64,000 nucleotides of DNA from Antilocapra americana (Eukaryota > Chordata > Mammalia > Artiodactyla > Antilocapridae): positions 6,164,026 to 6,228,025 of the forward strand of contig ML661900.1 in the NCBI GenBank assembly GCA_007570785.1. The letters run 5' to 3'. The position numbers and the translations under genes are program-made. This document shows, piece after piece, positions 55,991 to 64,000 of this stretch (the first letter of the stretch is position 1; the number at the start of each line of letters is the position of its first letter). Below the pieces are notes generated by a model, which was given only the letters and a program-made list of their open reading frames with translations, did not search any database and was not told where the DNA came from.

Positions 55991-56841
55991 AAACCTTCTG
56001 GGACCCTGAGTCTGAGCAGCTGAACAAGAGAGGCGCCAAAGCCAGAGCGCAGGACACCTGCCTGTGCCTGACCCCACCCCGGCCACACTGCAGGTAACAC
56101 ACGGCCAGTTACTTCCCTTGCCGGACCTGGGTTCCCTTGCCTGAGTTCTCTTCCTTCCAGACCACGCTTGCCCGGGACAGGCCCCAGCAAGTCCACACAG
56201 ACCCAGCGCTGCCCTCTTGACCACCCGCATGGATTCTACTCTGAGTTTCCCCTGGGGCGCTCACAGCCAGGACCTGGAGCACATGCTATAAATCCACAGA
56301 GTACTATGATTTTGGCTCACCCGGGAGGCAGAGCTTGCTGAGGACAGAGCTGGTAAGTGAAGGCACTGGTGGCTTTCTGAGGAAGAAGCGAAGCCCTGAT
56401 CTGTAGCAGTTGCCAACCTCCATGCAATAAATACTGCCCCTCACCTAACGACCGATTTCAGGCTCCTACCGTGAAGCACAGGATGCAGAATTGGGAAGAA
56501 ATGGGGCAATGTGTTTTCTCGAGCCAGCACCAGCCCATTCCCGCACTCCATCTGGCCAGGGGAAGGGCATGAATCCAGGGACCTTAACCTCAAGGATGTG
56601 CTACCTTCCACCGGGGAGGAGCCAGCAACCAGACCCCTAACTTTGTGTTCCTCCCACAGGTCTACTTAACAAGGGAGAATAAAAGCTCAAGAGTGCGTTT
56701 GTGAGTGAATCTCTTTCCAAAACAATCAGACCACCTAGCAATTTAATCGCTTAAATATATTTTACCTAATTTAAAAATTGCTCATCCTATAAGTAATTGG
56801 ACCACATGTTATTGAATTAGAGGGATTTCATACCTAAATTG
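55991..56841. other. Intergenic, no gene recognised
   Basis: A fragment near 56405-56445 (AGCAGTTGCCAACCTCCATG, then CAATAAATACTGCC) resembles one near 57750-57800 (CATGGTATAAATACTCTCAT) and may be an unnamed ancient repeat. No exon recognised. Confidence 0.4.
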
Positions 56842-57029
56842 GGAGCTTCCCTGGTGGCTCAGTGGTAAAGATTCTACCTGCAGTGCAGAAGTGGGTTCGA
56901 TCCCTGGGTCAGGAAGATCCCCTGCAGAAGGGCATGGTAACCCACTCTAGTATTCTTGCTGAGAATTCCAGGGACAGAGGAATTCTTGGACACGACTGAG
57001 TGAATGACTAAGCAGCAGCAGCAGCAGTG
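56842..57029 (+). repeat. Bov-tA SINE ending in (CAG)n
   Basis: GGAGCTTCCCTGGTGGCTCA head and a BovA unit with two small deletions, ending in about five CAG repeats (57012-57027). Flanks CCTAAATTG at 56833-56841 and 57030-57038. Confidence 0.93.
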
Positions 57030-57039
57030 CCTAAATTGA

Positions 57040-58212
57040 AGAAGCAATCAAACATTTGCATCTTTGAATTGAGTAGCTGATTCACACTTGGCTAGGGTAG
57101 GGGCAGGGGGACCTGGTTCTCTAGCGAGCTGCCATCTTTCCCCTGGAGCCCAATGCCTGGAGTAGGTTTCATGCTCAGCTAGGGCTGAGCTTGTACGCCC
57201 TCCTCGGCCCTCTCGTGCTGCTGTCTGTGCTCATCACCCCAGTTTTCACCTCTGTCCCTAGATTCTTCCATTTCTGCCCTTGACTTTCTCCATTTCGGTC
57301 TGTCCGCCTCTCATTTCTGCCTCTGTCTCCATTCACCTTACCACATTCTGTCTTCTTCACTTCTTTTGTGCTTTTTGTTTGTCTGTGTTTGCTTTATACC
57401 TCAATGTCTCTTCCCTTCTTGTCTCCGCTGTCTGTTTTTCTTGGCCTCTCTCTCTTATACACACACACACACACACACGCACCTGGCCCTGTCATCTAGC
57501 CCCAGTTCCTTCTTGTTTTGGTTCCCCAGCTGCGTACTGGTCCTGTCCACCCCCACCTTGGCACTCTGTGGCCGATTGAGCTCCTTCCCCCTGGCTGATC
57601 TGCCCTGCCTCTTGAGGGAAGATCAGAGCCAGAACCTGTGCTACGAACCCCTCCACACATTCAGGATGTCATTACACCTGGGAGGCACAGCTGGTTGGGG
57701 TGGGGATGGGGCGCAAGCAGTGGAGGCTCTCTGAAGATGAAATCTTTGCTTGGTAGCATTCCCAATTTCCATGGTATAAATACTCTCATCATGGCTTGTT
57801 CCAAGCTACCGATGCAATGATGATGTGTTAGGAGGAGATGCACAAGTTGGTTCCTCTGAGCCAGTGTGAGCTGATTTCAGCATACCAGCAGGCGATGGGG
57901 TGGAAGACTCCACAGGACCTGAAGCGGGGCTGCCAACAGGGCTGACCACAGAGCAGCCCACCGCAGCCTTCCCAGGGTGAGGTCTCACTGGGCCTGATGG
58001 GGCTCCGCTCTGGCTGACATCCGACTCCATCCTGGCCACTACTTCCTTGAAGCTGGCATCATAGTATGCTCACCTTAGGGTGGGGCAGGGAGCCCAAGGA
58101 TTGACCTTCATAGTCACCAAGGAAGTCTTCCAAGATGAAATGCCTGCATTGAGCTTAAGGCAGAGGTACAGGAGTCTACGGGAAGGCATTACCGTCAGAG
58201 GGCATGATCCAG

Positions 58213-58245
<33 letters not shown>

Positions 58246-58269
58246 GGGGCAGGGACATGGCTGCTGTGG
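57040..58269. other. Intergenic with two dinucleotide tracts
   Basis: (AC)10 at 57459-57478 and (TG)14 at 58215-58242, both pure. 57200-57460 is pyrimidine-rich. No exon recognised. Confidence 0.6.
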
Positions 58270-58309
58270 GTGGTATTGGTGATCGAGCAGTTCAGTGTTG
58301 CCAGAGCAT

Positions 58310-58500
58310 GAAGTTTGAGGCTGGAGGTGAGAAGTGGTGCAGGAGAGGCAGACATGGGTTAGGGTCATGGAGGGCTCTGAAGACTGAGTGAAAGAACCCA
58401 GTCTTTTCCAGAAGGCAGTGAGGAGAATAAGGTGATCTGTTGGCTTAGTTTGGTTTCCAGACCTTTAGACAAGGATGTGGGTGGAGTCATTTGCTTTTCA
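58310..58500. repeat. Ancient mammalian interspersed repeat, family not named
   Basis: TTAGGGTCATGGAGGGCTCT, AACCCAGTCTTTTCCAGAAG, GCAGTGAGGAGAATAAGGTG resemble the repeat also seen at 2290 and 31900. Confidence 0.4.
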
Positions 58501-59839
58501 GGTGATTCCAGGAGGCAGATGAGGGATAGAGAAGTAGACCGGATGGAGATAAGTGGAGAAAGTGGGTGTTAATGAGCAGGCTACTGCTGTGGGCAATTGG
58601 GGCCCCAGCGAGTGGGGTCCCTGTGAACGTGCCCCAGAACTGTCTAATTGAGGGTGTAAAGCAAGGGTATTGATCCACCGTGACTCGTCCCTTGTTGGTG
58701 GAAGGTTTCTCTTGGGGTGTCAGTGCCCTCCGTTCTAGTCTGACCCTCGTGGGGGCCAAGTTCAGTCCTGGGTCAGACAGTGTCCTTATGAAGGGAGTCA
58801 GGGCTTCCTGGCCCTTCCCAGGCCAGGAAGCAGCAGAGAAGCCTGTTCTGGCCAGAGCCTTTGGACGGCTGTCTCTGTATTGGTTATCACCGGGGCTGTT
58901 AGTGACTCTGGGGAGGGAATTTCAGAGGGATAAAGGGGCAGCAGCCAGAGAGGACTGACATACGGGGAGAACAAGGGTTGGTACAGAGAACACAAACTAC
59001 TTCAAAAAACACAGATAATGGGGGAACTGTTGCAAGGCCTGTGGGGCTGGGGGAAAGGTGAGCCACACGTGGACAGGGGAGTTTCTCAGAGCCTGGTGGA
59101 GCAAGCAAGTGGTCTGGCAGGAGCAGCCACATCCACTCTACCTGCTGCCAGACCTTGGCTGATGGAAGTGTGCGTGCGGCCTCCGCAGAGTTCTCCAGAC
59201 TCAGACTGAGTCCTCCAGACTCAGCCCAGGCACTAGCTGACACCTTTCACTTCCATATTTCTCCCTGGGTGTCAGAGATTGGTTCAGCATGACCGGTTCT
59301 GTGCGCATTTATTGGATTGATGGGAAGGAGACAGGCCTCTCCTCTCCAGGGGGAGCAGACCCCACATTAGGCATCAAGGGGGTGAGAAAAGGAGAAGGAC
59401 CTTCCTGTCCACTAGTCTGGGAAAGTTATATCTGTGCAATGACAGATACAGGCAGTGGACTGGGGCAGATACCAACAGAGGTGTCAGGGAGCATGTAAGT
59501 TGGAGAGGAGATGGCTGTTCTGCCTGGGTTGGGGCAGCCAAGCCTTGAGTGATAAGGGATATTTAGAGGTAGAGAAAAGAGGGGTCAGGCGTTCCTGGAC
59601 CTCAAAGACTTCCTAGCCTGTTTACCCCTTCCTGGTAACTGAGTATCACATACCTTCAAGACTAGGGACCCGCTGCCTATAGAAGACATCCTTTCATAGC
59701 CAGACCCCAGTCACCATCTTTTGATGGATCCAACTGCTCTTGCTGGGGAATGACACAGAGGATGTTTGGAAAAAGTTGAGGAGTGTCACACTGGGCCTCC
59801 AGCTTGAAGGAAGAAGGCTGCTTTCTTAGGTTCAGTTTC
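58501..59839. other. Intergenic, no gene recognised
   Basis: No repeat family or exon recognised. Frames of 60-114 codons on both strands lack family features. Confidence 0.45.
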
Positions 59840-60515
59840 TTGGTGTTGTAGGCTGAATAGCAGCTCCCATCCAAAGATGTGTGTTCTGTGTGCTCATTTG
59901 CTTCAGTTATATCCGACTCTTTGCAACACTATGGACTGTAGCCCACCAGCCTCCTCTGTTCATGGATTCTTCAGACAAGAATACTGGAGTGGGTTGCCAT
60001 GTTCTCCTCCAGGGGATCTGTATCTCCTACATTGCAGGTGGATTCTTTACCCACTGAGCCACTTGGGAAGCCCCCACCTAGAGATATCATCATCCCAATC
60101 CCTAGAACCTGACTGTTACCTTACATGGCAAAAGGGACTTTGCAGATGTGATTAAATTAGGGTTCTTGAGATGGAGCGATTATGCTGGATTATCAAATGG
60201 ACTTCAATTATCACCCCAAGGGTCTTTATGAAAGGGAGGTAAGACAGTCCAGGAGGAAGTAGGAAGCAGAAATTGGAGTGATATGAGAAAGGGGCCACCA
60301 GCCAAGGAATTCAGGCAGCCTCCAGAAGCAAGAGAAGACAAGGAATCAAATTCTCCTCTGGAGCCTCCAGGAAAAACCAGCCCTTCCTACACCTTGACTT
60401 TAGCTCAGTGAGACTGAATTTGGACTTCTGGCCTCCCGAGCTGTAAGAGAATAAATGCTTGTTGTTTGAAGCCAAGTTTGTGTTGATCTGTTTCAGCAGC
60501 TAGAGGAAATGAATG
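59840..60515 (+). mobile_element. MaLR-type solo LTR interrupted by Bov-tA
   Basis: GTTGTAGGCTGAATAGCAGC, then after the SINE CCAATCCCTAGAACCTGACT, TGGCAAAAGGGACTTTGCAG, GTGATTAAATTAGGGTTCTT and the end GAGAATAAATGCTTGTTG read as an old mammalian ERVL-MaLR-like LTR. Subfamily not fixed. Non-coding. Confidence 0.65.
59885..60074 (-). repeat. Bov-tA SINE nested in the LTR
   Basis: TGCTCATTTGCTTCAGTTAT to CCACTGAGCCACTTGGGAAG; about 15 bp of the middle (box B region) are missing. Confidence 0.92.
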
Positions 60516-61569
60516 TGCCTTGGAGACAGACTTGGTGATAAAGTTTTGCATGTAGGGGTTTGAGTGGGGAGTGCCCCTCACCTGTAAGGAGTGAAGGAAG
60601 CAGAGGCGGGCAGACCAGGCTGCCCAAATGCTATGGAGTCACAGACAGTCACTGGCTTCAGAGCGTCCTTAAAATTCTCCCACAGGTGGTCCTCCCAGCA
60701 CAGTCTATGAACAACCCTGAGGATGTCTACCTTCCCAATCTTCATTACTGGATATCCTGGTACTGTGTCCTGCAGTTTCTCTGCCCTATGGGGACTGTGC
60801 TACATATAGGAATAACAGGGATAAGATCACATGCTGAGCATTTAGGCAGTTTCAGAAAGTACTTTTATTTCTCTGCATTTTTCATTTTTTTTTGGTCATT
60901 TGCAAAGCTATAGAGATCATTTTAAAGAGAACAGGTAAGTCCATTGTTTAATTCCAATTCTAACAAATTATCTCCATTTCAGAAGAATTCTGTCTAGTTT
61001 TCTCCCAATTTGCAATCACAGTGAATGTACATTTTTGAATATCCTGTCTTCTTCAAGTCACATTATGTTGCATTTCTGACTAGATTTGAAGTTAGGACTC
61101 CGAAGCTCTGAGGCAGAAGAAGTGGGAGTTATTGGCAGTCCCTCAGTGGCTGCGGAGGCAGGAGAGTTACTTCAGGTGGGGGAGCCAGGCAGGAAGGCCT
61201 GTCTTCCTTGTCTCCTATAAAGTCTGTCTGATGAACTGTAGCCTGGTGTTCACCTTTGGCACTTGTCAGGTTTCCTGGTCCTGGTTCCAGTGGTAGGCGG
61301 TGATGAGCATCAGGTACGTGGCAGAGAACTTCAACAAAAGCATTTGTTGGGAGGCCTGGCTTAATTTCAAAAATTCTGGCTAGGATTCTATAGAAACATG
61401 GGGTCACCCTGATGTTAGTGAGGTTGGGTTTCAGGTGCACCCAGACGTCCCTCTAGGGCCAGGTTTGGCTGAGGCCCAAGGCTCTCTTTCCTGGGCTGGA
61501 GAGGCCCTGTCCTATACTGGCGTCCCATTCAGTGACCTGAGACCTTTCATTTAGTGTGGAGATCTGAGC
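60516..61569. other. Intergenic, no gene recognised
   Basis: 60830-61080 is AT-rich. No exon or repeat family recognised. Confidence 0.4.
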
Positions 61570-61685
61570 CTCCAGAGAGCTGCAGGCTCTCTCAGACCTC
61601 AGACCTTAGACCTGAGACTCCAGAGAGCTGCAGGCTCTCTCAGACCTCAGACCTTAGACCTGAGACTCCAGAGAGCTGCAGGCTC
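61570..61685. repeat. 48-bp VNTR, about 2.4 identical copies
   Basis: Units start at 61570, 61618 and 61666 with CTCCAGAGAGCTGCAGGCTC; the first two are identical over all 48 bp and the third ends after 20 bp. Confidence 0.93.
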
Positions 61686-61689
61686 ACGA

Positions 61690-62636
61690 GGCTACCCACT
61701 TTGTCCTAAGACCTTGGGCACAGGGGAGTTCAGTGATTTTTTTAATCACAAACGTGATTTTGTTGTTGATAAGAGGGTGGAAGGGATGGAGACTGCCAGG
61801 AGCCTTTAGGGACACCTCTGATGAACTGATATTGGTTTATATGTGATACGGCTCCTTTGGGAAAGAAGATGGTGGATGAAAAATTAGAATAGGAGGAGAA
61901 AAGGAGAGGGCACTTTCTTCCATGAAGCGTGGCTCTGTTAGTTGCTGCAGCTTTCTCTGTTAGTCAGATGGAATGAGGAAAGTTCAAAGCCATGTTGCTG
62001 TGGGTCCAAATTTTTGGGAGGAAAATGCTTTCACCAAGGGAGATGGTAAAGGCTCCAGGAGCTGGAAGCTGTGGCTATCACCTAGCCCTGTGGGGCTCCC
62101 ATATCAGTGGGTCAACAGGCAAAGAAAGGAGGTACTATGCTGGCTTGAGTAACTGACCGTGATCCCATGGGAGGCTAGGATTCCTGCTGTACAAGAGGGA
62201 AGAGAAGAGTATGACTTGAGCCCAGGAGATTCGCTGGGGGCATCCCTTATACTTTGTGCTCAGTGATAATTATAAATGGGCAACGGCAACCACTCAAACC
62301 TGACAAACAGAAGGCAACTGAAGACTCAGCCCCCCTCAGAGTTAAAGGTCTGGGTCTCCCCAGCAGACATACAACCCAGACTAACACAAACGTTGGCCAA
62401 AAGGGAAGGAAATCTAGAATGGGCAGTAGAGGGGTCAGACGAGAAATATCAGTTAAGACCTGGGGACAGCTGCAGCAGAAGAGCCTGTAGCTTGATTTGC
62501 CAGCCCTCCATAAGTCTTTTTAGGAGACTGTTATTGGTTATTGCATTGAAGATTTGAACTTGTACCTTCACTCTCAGCAAAGAAGGATGGGCATCTTGTT
62601 CTCAGGCAAGATCCAGATACTGTAAGAAGGTGCAAA
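61690..62636. other. Intergenic, no gene recognised
   Basis: No repeat family or exon recognised. Confidence 0.4.
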
Positions 62637-62840
62637 TGGGACTTTCCTAGTGGTCCAGTAGCTAAGACTCTGAGTGGCCAGTTCAAGGGGCCTGGGTTTG
62701 ATCCCTGGTCAGGGAACTAGATCCCATGGGCTGCAACTAAAGATCCCATGTGCCTCAACTAAAGAGTCTGCACATGGCAACTAAGATCCGATGTGCTGCA
62801 ACTAATACCCGACACAGCCAAAATAAATATTAACAAAAAG
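62637..62840 (+). repeat. CHR-type SINE
   Basis: GGGACTTTCCTAGTGGTCCA head, GGGTTTGATCCCTGGTCAGG box B, and a tail with several repeats of GCAACTAAGATCC-type text before AAAATAAATATTAAC. Confidence 0.92.
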
Positions 62841-64000
62841 AAAGTGAAGGTGGGTTCGGGTGGCATAAGAAAGGCTTCGTCAGGACCATTTTGTTTACTA
62901 CCTCTGATCAGCTCAATCAGTTATACTTACGAGCTCACACCATTCCCATGGATAGAATCCCAGGCCACCATTACTTTTGCTAAAGACAAAGAACATCCAT
63001 GCAGGGCACCAACTGACAAGGAGACCACCATGTCTGTGCCCTGGCCCAAGCGATCCCATGAAGGCTTAGATTTTTTAGCAGCATCCTGAATGGGCTGAGT
63101 GATGCAATCTGGAAGTGCAAGGGTATTTACTCCCCACAGAACAAACCTTGACCAACTAGAGAATGAACAGGTATATGTGCTTATGTATGGGTAGGTCCAT
63201 ATATGGTATTGAGTCAGCAACAGTTAGAATACCTGGGGTTTAGAGCCAGCATATAAAGGAAACAATAATAGTTATTAATTCTAGCCTCTAAAATTATATT
63301 ATTACCATAATTATTTGATGTTAATTATTTCCAGTTTTCCTCTTATGCATATATCAAATACTTAATACTTAATCATGATTACAAAACTTGAGATTCTACT
63401 ATAGAGTGATATTTATATGGTTTTAAAAAGCGTCCTTGCATTGCATTTTCCTACATGATTCAATGTTTTGAAATACATTTTTTAATAAATTCAAAATATT
63501 CAGTCGCATGAATTTACTATTTAAATTTGTTTCAAGGCTGGGAAGCCAGCTTTCTACTATTGAAAATGCTGAGATAAAAATACATATTCATAAGCATTGG
63601 TGTGTATCTCTGATTATTGATTAAAGATGACTTTCTGGAAAGAGTTCAGTTAATTGAAGGGATTCAGCATCTTCTCAGAAGCCGGGAGTAGTATCCGCCA
63701 CAGGCTTCCATGGTGTGTGTCCCTGTCTTGCCCATTCCTCTCCTTCAGCCAGTCCCTCACCTGGCAAGAACTGGAGGCCAAGCAGCCCTAGGCCTTCAAC
63801 ATTCTGCTGGTTGGGAGCAGCCGTTTGTGGCTGTGGTTCGTGCAGGACTTGTGATGCTGTCCCTCCCCTTATCAGCTCCACGCATTCCTTTTGCAGAAGT
63901 CAGTGACACAAGATCGTCTCTGCATCTCACATCAAAGATGCACAGATGGTAGATCTTCTCTTATCGAGGTGGACTCTGAGGAGGGCCCAGTGTGAACCAA
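62841..64000. other. Right end of window, intergenic
   Basis: 63240-63620 is strongly AT-rich with no assignable family. 63650-64000 is mixed composition. I looked for TBC1D21 exons on the minus strand and found none. Confidence 0.45.

Noticed and set aside
56340..56700. Possible exon with GTAAGT-like text and an AATAAA downstream (56690)
   Set aside because: No open frame of note, no family similarity, and the signals are no better than chance in 360 bp.
57459..58242. Dinucleotide tracts as regulatory Z-DNA sites
   Set aside because: They are ordinary microsatellites; nothing in the context supports a function.
61080..64000. TBC1D21 exons expected upstream of LOXL1 by human gene order
   Set aside because: No TBC-domain peptide in any minus-strand frame; by human spacing it should lie beyond the window.

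Overview
The window is nuclear DNA of a ruminant (pecoran, most likely bovid: cattle, sheep or goat). The reason is its repeat content. There are many Bov-tA SINEs (a tRNA-Glu-like head joined to a BovA unit), several BovB (RTE) LINE copies, artiodactyl CHR-type SINEs and ruminant L1 3' ends, on a background of mammal-wide MIR, L2, MER5, MLT1 and old L1M fragments. No bacterial-style operons exist here; most long open frames are chance frames in GC-rich introns or pieces of retroelements.

The one protein-coding gene I can support is LOXL1 (lysyl oxidase-like 1) on the minus strand. Its ATG is at 36640 in a CpG island, and its stop codon is at 12739-12737. All seven exons can be placed with canonical GT-AG junctions. 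The internal exons are 109, 138, 157, 96 and 116 nt, a series I recall as typical of lysyl oxidase genes. The spliced frame stays open for 590 codons. Exon 1 encodes the signal peptide and the Pro/Gly/Tyr-rich propeptide; exons 2-6 encode the catalytic domain with the copper-binding His cluster and the Lys/Tyr pair that forms the LTQ cofactor; exon 7 adds one Ser, the stop and a roughly 325-nt 3' UTR.

Layout: 1-12.4 kb is the intergenic flank downstream of LOXL1. It is repeat-rich, with a mariner MITE, L1M, a BovB with an inverted 5' part, Bov-tA SINEs and a perfect CTCF consensus at 7332. LOXL1 occupies 12.4-36.6 kb; its introns carry two related 24-bp minisatellites, a direct duplication flanking exons 3-5, a second diverged duplication in intron 1, MIR/L2 relics and a 312-bp foldback element. 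36.6-41 kb holds the promoter side and mostly unique sequence. 41-64 kb is the upstream intergenic flank. It contains an old antisense L1 that hosts an MLT1 LTR, a CHR SINE and a MULE-like DNA transposon, the last itself interrupted by BovB. It also has a solo LTR, a triple nest of L1 and SINEs, a second CTCF-like site, a MaLR-type LTR and a 48-bp VNTR. I found no exons of the expected neighbours (TBC1D21 upstream, STOML1 downstream), which by the human gene order should lie outside the window.

The most unusual item is the MULE-like transposon at 43884-45508. It has terminal inverted repeats of about 100 bp, an 8-bp target duplication and a decayed transposase C-terminus on the minus strand. 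It appears to be a genuine ancient DNA transposon of a superfamily seldom noted in mammals.
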